Below, piece by piece: positions 15,944 to 22,648 of a stretch of DNA of 22,830 nt (within the stretch, counting starts at the first letter, position 1; the number at the start of each line of letters is the position of its first letter). The notes below the pieces were generated by a model that searched no databases, was not told the origin of the DNA, and saw nothing but the letters and a program-made list of their open reading frames with translations. This DNA is from an uncultured Anaerolineaceae bacterium (GTDB taxonomy: Bacteria > Chloroflexota > Anaerolineae > Promineifilales > Promineifilaceae), in NCBI GenBank assembly GCA_937967805.1, contig CALBTC010000298.1:1-22830 (forward strand), written 5' to 3'. Position numbers and translations under genes: made by a program.

Positions 15944-16774
15944 ATGTCGAAAGCCCGTCAAGCATTAGAAGAACGTGTCCAGAAAGCGATCTGGCAAGAA
16001 TCAATTGTCCGCTGGGAAAGTGGGGTGATGATTGCCCTGACTGCCATCCTGACCACCTTTTCTGCGTTGGGGCTTCCCCTGGTTGAGTTTGTGCCGTTTT
16101 GGGCCTGGCTGTTGGGTGGCCTGATAGCCGAGGCTGGGCTGGTCTACAGCAGCGTGTCGGACCCGGATTTTGGCCGGAAGGTCGTGGCCAAGATGCTTCA
16201 GTATGAGTTTAAACCAGAGCGCCTTAAAGATAAAAAGTTGCAGCGGCAGATGAACGAAGCGTTGGATTATCGCAGCCGCATCGAAAAAGGCATTCGAGAG
16301 CGCACCGACTCTCTGTTGAAGGATGAGCTGATGCAAACGGCCAGCCAGATTGATGATTGGTTAGAAAACATCTATGATTTAGCCCGGCGCATTGATCGCT
16401 ACCAGGAGGAGCGCGAAATTTTGCACCGGGACCGCGTCCGGGCAGAATCGCGCGTGGCCCAACTGCAAGCCGAGTTTGACAGGGTGAAAAATCCGGCCGT
16501 TAAAGAGCAAGTTCAAACTACCTTAAACAGCCTGGACCGTCAGTTAAAGACGCTGCAAACGCTGGAGTCTACTATTCAACGGGCGCGGCTTCAGCTGGAG
16601 AACTCGCTGACTCATTTGGGTACCATTTATTCACAAACAATGCTGGTAGACGCCAAGGATATTGATCGGGGCAGTGCCCAACGTCTGCGCCACGAAATTG
16701 CCGAAGAGGTGACCGAGCTGAACGATTTGCTGGTGTCGATGGATGAGGTGTATACGGCCGAATCAATGGGGTAA
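15944..16774 (+). CDS. membrane-anchored coiled-coil protein in the pspA operon
   Basis: A 276-aa protein. A short basic/amphipathic N-terminus precedes two membrane helices (about 26-45 and 50-70). A long, charged, helical domain (about 75-270) has coiled-coil character, for example the stretches ARRIDRYQEEREILHRDR and LNSLDRQLKTLQTLES. It begins 4 bases after the TPR gene stops, so the two are co-transcribed. The cytosolic coiled coil is similar in size and style to PspA itself and may co-assemble with it. No named family is recognised. No terminator is evident after it; a heptamer repeat array starts 11 bases downstream. Confidence 0.75.
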   Translation: MSKARQALEERVQKAIWQESIVRWESGVMIALTAILTTFSALGLPLVEFVPFWAWLLGGLIAEAGLVYSSVSDPDFGRKVVAKMLQYEFKPERLKDKKLQRQMNEALDYRSRIEKGIRERTDSLLKDELMQTASQIDDWLENIYDLARRIDRYQEEREILHRDRVRAESRVAQLQAEFDRVKNPAVKEQVQTTLNSLDRQLKTLQTLESTIQRARLQLENSLTHLGTIYSQTMLVDAKDIDRGSAQRLRHEIAEEVTELNDLLVSMDEVYTAESMG

Positions 16775-16785
16775 ACGAAGTTGTA

Positions 16786-16834
16786 ATGGATAATTGTGAA
16801 TGGTAAATGGTTAATTGCTAATGGAGAACGGCCG
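16786..16834. repeat. degenerate 7-bp tandem array (ATGGTNA type)
   Basis: Seven consecutive heptamers can be read from 16786: ATGGATA, ATTGTGA, ATGGTAA, ATGGTTA, ATTGCTA, ATGGAGA, ACGGCCG. Each begins with A, has T or C second, G fourth, and the first six end in A. The last unit merges into an ACGGCCGT octamer (16828-16835). The same repeat type occurs before rimO at 18531-18593. Confidence 0.6.
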
Positions 16835-16887
16835 TTTCCTACTCGTTAGCTATCCAGAAGAATCAAGGTGGAATTGTCGTCCATCGC

Positions 16888-16916
16888 TTGTCAAATCACC
16901 AGCCCTCTGTTAATAT
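16888..16916 (+). promoter_or_regulatory. candidate promoter for rplI
   Basis: TTGTCA (16888-16893) is separated by exactly 17 bases from TAATAT (16911-16916). The -35 matches 5 of 6 and the -10 matches 4 of 6 consensus bases. The predicted start of transcription is about 45 bases upstream of the rplI start codon. Confidence 0.5.
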
Positions 16917-16968
16917 CTCCTGCTGCAAAAATAGATTTAAAATAGTTTAAGATGGAGAACAACCAGCT

Positions 16969-17514
16969 ATGAAAGTGCTGTTGAAAGAAGATGTATTAAA
17001 TGTTGGATATGCCGGAGAAGTCCATGAGGTTGCCAATGGTTTCGGCCGTAACTTTTTGCTGCCCCAAGGCAAAGCCGTCATGGCCTCCCCCGGCATGATG
17101 AAACAGGCAGAAGTATGGCGCAAAAAGGCAGCTGCCAAGCGTGAGGAACTGCGCGCCGAATATGAAGCCTTGTCGAAGCGTATTGAGGAAGTCACCCTCA
17201 CCTTCACGGCCCGGGCCGGTGAAACCGGCAAGCTGTATGGTTCTGTTACCACCACCCAAATTGCTGATGAACTGAATGAGGTGCTGGGTACCGACATCGA
17301 CCGGCGCAAAGTAGGCATCGAGCCCCTGCGCCAGTTGGGTGAACACCAGGTTGTGGTGCGTCTCAGCGGTGATTTTCAGCCCGAAGTCACCGTCATCATT
17401 GAAAACGAGGCCGGTGAGGTCGAACCGGCCATTGAAGTTCCCGAGTACGAAGAAGTAGTCGTCGTCGAGACGGTCGAACTTGAAGAAGAAGAAACAGACG
17501 AAGCCGACGAATAA
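16969..17514 (+). CDS. rplI: 50S ribosomal protein L9 with acidic C-terminal extension
   Basis: A 181-aa protein. Residues 1-50 carry the L9 N-terminal signature MKVLLKEDVLNVGYAGEVHE followed by VANGFGRNFLLPQGKAV. This domain binds 23S rRNA at the base of the L1 stalk. A long connecting helix (about 52-80) and the C-terminal L9 domain (about 83-148, with GKLYGSVTTTQIADEL) follow. L9 is usually about 150 aa; the extra 30 residues here are acidic (EVEPAIEVPEYEEVVVVETV, ending EEEETDEADE). A Shine-Dalgarno GGAGA lies at 16954-16958. The neighbours downstream are rodZ-like and rimO, the latter modifying ribosomal protein S12. No rpsF, ssb or rpsR is adjacent, unlike the common rpsF-rpsR-rplI order. 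Confidence 0.97.
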   Translation: MKVLLKEDVLNVGYAGEVHEVANGFGRNFLLPQGKAVMASPGMMKQAEVWRKKAAAKREELRAEYEALSKRIEEVTLTFTARAGETGKLYGSVTTTQIADELNEVLGTDIDRRKVGIEPLRQLGEHQVVVRLSGDFQPEVTVIIENEAGEVEPAIEVPEYEEVVVVETVELEEEETDEADE

Positions 17515-17543
17515 ACGTCGCCTGATTGCCCAGTCACTGACCA

Positions 17544-17582
17544 GGCAGCTTGAGCCAGCCATTAAGCAAGCTGGCTTCTGCC
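17544..17582 (+). other. long hairpin between rplI and the rodZ-like gene
   Basis: AGCCAGC (17553-17559) pairs with GCTGGCT (17570-17576) across 10 bases. The stem extends through GGCAG (17544-17548) with CTGCC (17578-17582). An alternative, mutually exclusive pairing exists: AGCTTG (17547-17552) with CAAGCT (17567-17572). There is no T-run, so it is a weak terminator at best. It ends 2 bases before the ATG at 17584, favouring the ATG at 17605 as the true start of the next gene. Confidence 0.45.
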
Positions 17583-17604
17583 AATGTCAGTGACTTTTTT
17601 CGTT

Positions 17605-18528
17605 ATGATAGACGAACTCGGCCATATCTTGCGGGAAGCCCGCGAGACCAAAGGGTACACACTACGAAAGGTCCAGGATAAAACGCGCATCAACAGCCGC
17701 TTTCTGGAGGCGTTGGAAATGGGCGACTTTGATCGCCTGCCGACGCCCACACACGTCCGTGGCTTTTTGCGCAACTATTCTCGTTTCCTCGGTCTCGACC
17801 CTGAACCGCTGCTGGAACGGTACGAACTGGGGCAGTCTCAGCGGCCCAAAAAACGCCAGCAAGCTGTTATTGTGGACACAGCCAGACCCGTCGGCCCGGC
17901 TCTGGAAGCTCCACCAGAAAACCACCCTTTCTTCGATCCGGTTAACATGGAAGTGGAAACCGGTTACCAGCGGGGCAACACAGGCGGCGGTGGAGAGTCG
18001 ATCTTGCGCCTGGTCATTATTGTGGCCTTGATCGGCTTAATTTACCTGGCCGGACAGCGCTTTTTGCCCCTCATTTTGGGCGAAGGTGATGGCACCGAGG
18101 CATTGACCGAAGGTATTACCGAAGCGATCCAGAACATCACCAATCGAGAAACGTCGACGCCAGAAGCTACAGCCACCGAAGAAGTAGGGGCTTCAAGCGT
18201 CATTTTGCCGACTGGCCGCAATGAAATACCCGTGGGCAATCCCACACCAACCGCCACGCGCCCGCCGCTGCCGGCTACGATGGAAACCATTGAGCTGGAA
18301 ATTATCATTTTGGAGCGGGCCTGGATGGAAGTGACGATTGACGGCAACGTGCTGTTTACCGGTATTGCCCGCCCCACGGACCCGCCCTACGAATGGACCG
18401 CCAACGACGAAGTGCGCATCAACACGGGCAACGCCATTGGCGTCTCCGTCACCATCAACAACGTGCCGCTGGGGCCACTAGGGGGACGTGGCGAAGCCAA
18501 AGAAGAAGTGTGGCAAACCACAAATTAG
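17605..18528 (+). CDS. rodZ: RodZ-like protein: HTH domain, membrane helix, DUF4115
   Basis: A 307-aa protein from this start (314 aa from ATG 17584). The N-terminal HTH_25 domain is clear: ELGHILREARETKGYTLRKV, then TRINSRFLEALEMGDFDRLP and VRGFLRNYSRFLGLD. In RodZ this cytoplasmic domain binds MreB. A single membrane helix lies near residues 133-158 (counted from this start). A Thr/Pro/Glu-rich linker follows, then a C-terminal DUF4115 beta domain (WMEVTIDGNVLFTG, ending in EEVWQTTN). I chose 17605 because MIDELGHILREARE fits the family and the upstream ATG abuts a hairpin; neither start has a clear Shine-Dalgarno. No mreB is in the window. Membership in an rplI-rodZ-rimO transcript is likely. 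Confidence 0.85.
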   Translation: MIDELGHILREARETKGYTLRKVQDKTRINSRFLEALEMGDFDRLPTPTHVRGFLRNYSRFLGLDPEPLLERYELGQSQRPKKRQQAVIVDTARPVGPALEAPPENHPFFDPVNMEVETGYQRGNTGGGGESILRLVIIVALIGLIYLAGQRFLPLILGEGDGTEALTEGITEAIQNITNRETSTPEATATEEVGASSVILPTGRNEIPVGNPTPTATRPPLPATMETIELEIIILERAWMEVTIDGNVLFTGIARPTDPPYEWTANDEVRINTGNAIGVSVTINNVPLGPLGGRGEAKEEVWQTTN

Positions 18529-18530
18529 AT

Positions 18531-18593
18531 CGGTGGTCCGTAAACGGTAATCGGTGAACGGTTAACGGATTACGGCTTACCGAATACCGAAAC
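18531..18593. repeat. degenerate 7-bp tandem array (ACGGTNA type) before rimO
   Basis: Nine consecutive heptamers fill the gap between the rodZ stop and the rimO start: CGGTGGT, CCGTAAA, CGGTAAT, CGGTGAA, CGGTTAA, CGGATTA, CGGCTTA, CCGAATA, CCGAAAC. The phase is constant, with C first and G third. No Shine-Dalgarno is left for rimO. The array is related in period and motif to the one at 16786-16834. Confidence 0.65.
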
Positions 18594-18595
18594 CC

Positions 18596-19987
18596 ATGAG
18601 TAAACACCAACAAAAGAAACAATTCTATCTGCTCAGCCTGGGCTGTAGTAAAAATACGGTTGATTCTGAGAGCATGGCGGCGCTGCTGCATAAAGCCGGC
18701 TTTAGCGGCGTCAGCGATCCGGACGATGCCAGTGTGTTGATTGTGAATACCTGCGGCTTTATTGAAGGGGCACGCCAGGAGTCAATCGGCGCATTGCGAG
18801 AGCTGGCCGACCTGAAAAACAAAAATCAACTGCTCATTGCTGCCGGCTGCATGGCGCAGCGGTACGGCGATGAGGTGGTGGAATGGGTGCCGGGCATTGA
18901 CGGCGTCATTGGCACGCGCCGCTGGATGGACATTGTGCCTTTTGTGCGCCAACTGCGCCGCAAAAAACATCCCAAGCCACTGTACCATTTGCCAGATGAG
19001 GCGACGACGGTGGGGACGGATGAGAAGGGTGTTTTGAGAACGGCCGTACACGGCCGTTCCGCTTACCTCAAAATTTCCGACGGCTGCCGCCGCCCCTGCG
19101 CCTTTTGCGCCATTCCCCAAATTAAAGGCACCCACGTCAGCCGCCCGGTTGAATCGATTGTGGCCGAAGCCATAGCCTTGCAGGAGGCCGGCCTGCAGGA
19201 GCTGGTCATCATCGCCCAGGACAGCACCGACTACGGGCATGATCTGGGTTTGAAAAACGGCCTGTCCCATTTGCTCAAGGAAATTTCCATTGCCGCGCCG
19301 GACATTCCCTGGATTCGCCTCATGTACGCCTACCCCGGTTACGTTACCGATGAGCTGATCGAGACGATGGCCACTACCCCGCAAGTCGTCAACTACCTGG
19401 ATATTCCCCTGCAGCACGGCCATCGCGAAACGCTCAAGCGGATGCGCCGTCCGGCTAACATCGAATGGGTGTACAAAACGGTGGAAAAGCTGCGTACGGC
19501 CATGCCTGACATTGCCATCCGCACCACCTTTATTGTAGGCTACCCAGGCGAAACGGATGAAGAGTTTGACGGCCTCAAGCAGTTTGTGCAAGATTTAAAG
19601 TTTGACCGCTTTGGCGCGTTTACCTACTCGTATGAAGCATCAACCCCGTCGGCCACCGTCTCCTGGCAGGTTCCGGATGAGCTTAAAGAAGCCCGCCTGG
19701 AAGAACTCATGGCCCTGCAACAGCCGATTTCGCTGGCAAAAAATCAGCAGTTGGTCGGACAGACGCTGCCCATTCTGGTGGAAGGTCATGGCGATGGGGT
19801 GAGCGTCGGCCGTTCTTACCGGGACGCGCCGGAGATTGACGGCATGGTGTTTGTGCCGGGCGAACTGCCCGTGGGTGAACTGGTGCCGGTGCGCATCGAC
19901 GGGGCGATGACGTATGATTTGACGGGTGTGATGGAAACGGCCGTGCCCCAGACTATTACCCTCAACAACATACAACTATCCCGTTAA
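18596..19987 (+). CDS. rimO: ribosomal protein S12 methylthiotransferase RimO
   Basis: A 463-aa radical-SAM enzyme that adds a methylthio group to the conserved aspartate of ribosomal protein S12, using two iron-sulfur clusters. The N-terminal UPF0004 domain has cysteines Cys17 (SLGCSKNTVDSE), Cys53 (NTCGF) and Cys85 (AAGCMAQRY) for the auxiliary cluster. The radical-SAM motif is Cys164/Cys168/Cys171 in ISDGCRRPCAFCAIPQIKG. The LGCSKN and IPQIKG wording separates RimO from the tRNA enzyme MiaB. YLDIPLQHG and a C-terminal TRAM domain (about 390-455) follow. The length is normal for the family. It starts 3 bases after a heptamer repeat array, without a Shine-Dalgarno. Two ACGGCCGT octamers sit 10 bases apart inside it (19040 and 19050). 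Confidence 0.96.
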   Translation: MSKHQQKKQFYLLSLGCSKNTVDSESMAALLHKAGFSGVSDPDDASVLIVNTCGFIEGARQESIGALRELADLKNKNQLLIAAGCMAQRYGDEVVEWVPGIDGVIGTRRWMDIVPFVRQLRRKKHPKPLYHLPDEATTVGTDEKGVLRTAVHGRSAYLKISDGCRRPCAFCAIPQIKGTHVSRPVESIVAEAIALQEAGLQELVIIAQDSTDYGHDLGLKNGLSHLLKEISIAAPDIPWIRLMYAYPGYVTDELIETMATTPQVVNYLDIPLQHGHRETLKRMRRPANIEWVYKTVEKLRTAMPDIAIRTTFIVGYPGETDEEFDGLKQFVQDLKFDRFGAFTYSYEASTPSATVSWQVPDELKEARLEELMALQQPISLAKNQQLVGQTLPILVEGHGDGVSVGRSYRDAPEIDGMVFVPGELPVGELVPVRIDGAMTYDLTGVMETAVPQTITLNNIQLSR

Positions 19988-20014
19988 CTGTACACTCCTG
20001 TGTAAATAATTTAA

Positions 20015-20038
20015 CGCAGAGGCGCGGAGGCGCAGAGA
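20015..20038. repeat. 8-bp tandem repeat CGCAGAGG x3
   Basis: CGCAGAGG (20015-20022), CGCGGAGG (20023-20030) and CGCAGAGA (20031-20038) follow one another exactly in the rimO-asnS gap. From memory, similar AACGCAGAGG tracts recur in many environmental genomes, which would make this a dispersed repeat. Confidence 0.55.
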
Positions 20039-20062
20039 AAAATGTGCAAGTGCAAGTCGCGC

Positions 20063-20076
20063 AAATCCGCGGATTT
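20063..20076. repeat. 14-bp perfect palindrome
   Basis: AAATCCGCGGATTT is a perfect palindrome in the asnS upstream region. Its half (ATCCGC) recurs in the asnS downstream tract at 21543-21548 (ATCCGCAGATTTACGCAGAT). It could be an operator or a dispersed repeat. Confidence 0.45.
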
Positions 20077-20134
20077 TCCTTCATGATGGTGTCCGTTTTG
20101 GTTTCTATTCCCCGGTCTCCAAAAGCTTTGCCAC

Positions 20135-20162
20135 CTGCCACAATTATCAACTGTGGTACAAT
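20135..20162 (+). promoter_or_regulatory. candidate promoter for asnS
   Basis: CTGCCA (20135-20140) is followed after 16 bases by TACAAT (20157-20162). An upstream TG (20154-20155) forms an extended -10 (TGGTACAAT). Transcription would start about 25 bases upstream of the asnS start codon, leaving just enough leader for the GGAGA ribosome site at 20186-20190. Confidence 0.5.
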
Positions 20163-20195
20163 TTCGGCTGCCCACAAATAGAACTGGAGAAAAAC

Positions 20196-21533
20196 ATGGC
20201 ACCACACATTTCCATCGAAAATATTGCCGATTATGTCGGCCAGCAAGTGACAATTAAAGGGTGGCTGTACAACAGCACCCACAAAGGTAAACTGATGTTC
20301 CTGCGTCTGCGCGACGGCAGCGGTATGACGCAAGGTGTTGCTTTTCGTCCCGAAGTTGGCGATGAACTGTTTGACGCGCTAAAGGCATTGGGGCAGGAAT
20401 CCTCACTCATCATTACTGGCACGGTGAAAGAAAATAGTCGCGCGCCTGGCGTGCCCAGCGGCTATGAAATTGCCGTCGAGGCCCTGGAACTGATGCAGAA
20501 CGTCTCGGAATACCCCATCACGCCCAAAGAGCATGGCGTGGAGTTCCTGATGGACAACCGCCACCTCTGGCTGCGCTCCAGCCAGCAGTGGGCCATCATG
20601 CGTGTGCGCACCACCATCAAGCGGGCCATCATCGACTTTTTAGACAACGAAGGTTTTCTCAACATCGATACGCCCATCGTAACCCCGTCTGCGGCTGAGG
20701 GCACCAGCACGTTGTTTGAACTGAACTACTTCGACGAAAAAGCATACCTGGCCCAGACCGGCCAGCTTTACAACGAGGCCAACATCATGGCCTTCGGCAA
20801 GGTGTACTGCTTTGGCCCTACCTTCCGCGCCGAGAAGTCAAAAACGCGCCGCCATCTGGCCGAATTTTGGATGGTGGAGCCGGAGATGGCCTTCTTCGAT
20901 CTGGATGACTTGATGGCTTTTGAAGAACGGTTTATCGAGTACATTGTACAGACCACGCTGGCCAAACGACGGAACGAACTGGAACTGCTGGAGCGCGATC
21001 TCACTGCGCTAGAGATGATCAAAGCGCCCTTCCCGCGCATCAGCTACGATGAGGCGCTGGAGCGCATTGCTGCCATCCGCGAAGCCACCGACGATCCGGA
21101 GCTGAAGGAGCTGCTGGCGATTGAGTGGGGGGATGATTTTGGCTCGCCGCACGAGACGGAGCTGACCAAGCAGTTTGACCGGCCGGTGTTTGTCTATGGC
21201 TATCCGACGCAGGTGAAGGCATTTTACATGGAGCCGTGGCCTAACCGGCCCGAAGTGTGCAAAAGCGTCGATCTGCTGGCCCCGGAAGGGTACGGTGAAA
21301 TCATCGGCGGCAGCGAGCGCATGAGCGACCCGGACGTGTTGATTGCGGCCATAAAAAAGCACGAACTGCCGCTGGAGCATTACCAGTGGTACATCGACCT
21401 GCGCCGCTTTGGCAGCGTGCCCCACAGCGGCTTTGGCCTGGGTCTGGAGCGCACCGTGGCCTGGATTTGCGGCATTGATCACATTCGCGAAACGAGTCCG
21501 TTTCCCCGCACGCTCAACCGGATGCATCCGTAG
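20196..21533 (+). CDS. asnS: asparaginyl-tRNA synthetase
   Basis: A 445-aa class IIb aminoacyl-tRNA synthetase that charges tRNA-Asn with asparagine in the cytosol. The N-terminal OB-fold anticodon-binding domain spans about 15-100 ([20 protein letters not shown]). Class II motif 2 is visible as [20 protein letters not shown], where the RHLAEFWM wording is typical of AsnRS rather than AspRS. A VKAFYM stretch and [10 protein letters not shown] follow. Motif 3 is [15 protein letters not shown] near the end, and the C-terminus is the usual [12 protein letters not shown]. The length is normal and complete. It has its own promoter and ribosome site (GGAGA, 20186-20190). Unlike most genes here it contains no ACGGCCGT octamer. 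Confidence 0.97.
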   Translation: MAPHISIENIADYVGQQVTIKGWLYNSTHKGKLMFLRLRDGSGMTQGVAFRPEVGDELFDALKALGQESSLIITGTVKENSRAPGVPSGYEIAVEALELMQNVSEYPITPKEHGVEFLMDNRHLWLRSSQQWAIMRVRTTIKRAIIDFLDNEGFLNIDTPIVTPSAAEGTSTLFELNYFDEKAYLAQTGQLYNEANIMAFGKVYCFGPTFRAEKSKTRRHLAEFWMVEPEMAFFDLDDLMAFEERFIEYIVQTTLAKRRNELELLERDLTALEMIKAPFPRISYDEALERIAAIREATDDPELKELLAIEWGDDFGSPHETELTKQFDRPVFVYGYPTQVKAFYMEPWPNRPEVCKSVDLLAPEGYGEIIGGSERMSDPDVLIAAIKKHELPLEHYQWYIDLRRFGSVPHSGFGLGLERTVAWICGIDHIRETSPFPRTLNRMHP

Positions 21534-21540
21534 ATTTTTT

Positions 21541-21568
21541 TAATCCGCAGATTTACGCAGATTTTTTT
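21541..21568. repeat. ATCCGCAGATTTACGCAGATTTT direct-repeat tract after asnS
   Basis: Two near-identical units, CCGCAGATTT and ACGCAGATTT, stand in tandem at 21545-21554 and 21555-21564, ending in a run of T. The T-run may aid termination after asnS but no stable hairpin precedes it. It looks like a dispersed repeat of the type found with the REPIN-like element that follows. Confidence 0.45.
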
Positions 21569-21573
21569 TGTGT

Positions 21574-21640
21574 GTCATGCCCGTGAAAACGGGCATCCAT
21601 CTTTTTGCGAAGAGTGGATTCCCGCCTGCGTGGGAATGAC
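21574..21640. repeat. REPIN-like double-hairpin intergenic element
   Basis: The outer ends GTCAT (21574-21578) and ATGAC (21636-21640) are inverted. Hairpin 1 is TGCCCG (21578-21583) with CGGGCA (21590-21595). Hairpin 2 is ATTCCC (21618-21623) with GGGAAT (21632-21637) around an 8-base centre. The two halves (GTCATGCCCG...GGGCATCCA and TGGATTCCC...GGGAATGAC) are inverted relatives of each other. Hairpin 2 fits the ATTCCC-N8-GGGAAT pattern known for the Neisseria dRS3 repeat. Such elements are non-autonomous and mobilised by REP-associated transposases, none of which is in this window. Confidence 0.65.
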
Positions 21641-21661
21641 AAGAAGTAACTGGAAAACAGC

Positions 21662-22648
21662 ATGAATCATAAGCAAATCTGGCAAATTGTGGGGCTGCTG
21701 GTGGTCATTGGGGCCATTGTGGCCTTGTTTGTCTGGTTTGTCGATTTGGCGGCGGTGGGACGGGCGCTGCAAACGGCCGATTTACCCCTGCTCCTCCTTG
21801 CCTCTCTACTTCTCCTTTTAGGCCTTCTCTTTTATGCCATGCGCTGGCGGCTGCTGTTGGGCAACAAGCCATCGCTGGGGCAAACGTTCCATGCCAGCAA
21901 CATTGGCCATGCGGGCAACATTATTGTGCCGGCCCGCGCCGGAGAGGCGATGCGCATTGTGGTGCTGGGGCGCGGCGGTGCGGTTTCCTACACGGAAGCG
22001 ACCTCCAGCTTTGTGGTGGAGCGGCTGTTTGAGCAGCTTTTGCGCCTGATGGCGCTGGTGGCGGCCGTGGCCGTGGGTGCCGGCATCGAACTGTCGCCCG
22101 GATCGATTTTGGGTGGCGTGGCCGTGCTAGTGGGGGCTTTTGCCGGCATTCAGTGGATGGTGCGGCAGCGGGTGCGGGTGCTGCTGAGCTGGCCGCGCCG
22201 TTTTGCCCGGCTGCCGCGCATTACGGAAGAGGGGGCACGGCGTTCGCTGACGGATTTGCTGGATAATTTAACGGCCGTTTCCGAACCAAAACAGCTCGCT
22301 CAAGTAATAGGCGCATCGCTACTGGCCTGGGGCTTCTTCTGGGGCTTTTTTTATGCCACGCTGCTGGCGCTTGGCGAAGGGTTTCAACCCGCCGACAGGC
22401 TGGCCGTTTCGCTGGGCGCGTTGGCCCTGTCGCCGCCGTCCGCGCCGACGCAGCCGGGCATCTTCCATGCCTCGGTGGTGGTGCCATTGGCCGCCGTCGG
22501 TTTCGATGAAGTGGCGCTGACGGCATACGCTGTGCTGCTGCACATTTTAGAAATGGTGTGGATGATTGGCCTGGCGCTTTGGGGCTTGGTCCAGACAGGG
22601 GTTTCTGTGGGCACTGTGCTGGAGCAGAAACAGGCTACTGACTCGTAA
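21662..22648 (+). CDS. LPG-synthase-TM / flippase-like integral membrane protein
   Basis: A 328-aa polytopic protein resembling the lysylphosphatidylglycerol synthase transmembrane family (PF03706, UPF0104/YbhN type). The recognisable core is YAMRWRLLLG near residue 57, then NIGHAGNIIVPARAGEAMRI (about 80-99), where a Pro-Ala-Arg-x-Gly-Glu motif is characteristic, and ATSSFVVERLFEQL. About seven or eight membrane helices are expected. Members are linked to lipid, glycolipid or polyprenyl-substrate handling in the membrane, but the substrate here is unknown. The aminoacyl-transfer domain of MprF is absent. It follows a REPIN-like element and has no clear Shine-Dalgarno. Its 3' end overlaps a minus-strand gene by 14 bases. 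Confidence 0.8.
   Translation: MNHKQIWQIVGLLVVIGAIVALFVWFVDLAAVGRALQTADLPLLLLASLLLLLGLLFYAMRWRLLLGNKPSLGQTFHASNIGHAGNIIVPARAGEAMRIVVLGRGGAVSYTEATSSFVVERLFEQLLRLMALVAAVAVGAGIELSPGSILGGVAVLVGAFAGIQWMVRQRVRVLLSWPRRFARLPRITEEGARRSLTDLLDNLTAVSEPKQLAQVIGASLLAWGFFWGFFYATLLALGEGFQPADRLAVSLGALALSPPSAPTQPGIFHASVVVPLAAVGFDEVALTAYAVLLHILEMVWMIGLALWGLVQTGVSVGTVLEQKQATDS

Larger units (their letters stand above)
1557..22278. repeat. highly iterated palindrome ACGGCCGT (30 copies by eye)
   Basis: Copies start at 1557, 1842, 2410, 2421, 3043, 3487, 3678, 4362, 4815, 5283, 6036, 6159, 6315, 6442, 7343, 9144, 9554, 9986, 11221, 11423, 11837, 12368, 14683, 15131, 15700, 16828, 19040, 19050, 19937 and 22271. 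In genes they are read as Thr-Ala-Val (about 16), Gly-Arg (8) or Arg-Pro (3); three are intergenic (1842, 11221, 16828). GCGGCCGT variants are also frequent. The span given covers the first to last copy. Confidence 0.85.

Noticed and set aside
16786..18593. CRISPR array interpretation of the heptamer repeats
   Set aside because: The units are 7 bp and directly contiguous with no spacers, and no cas gene is present.
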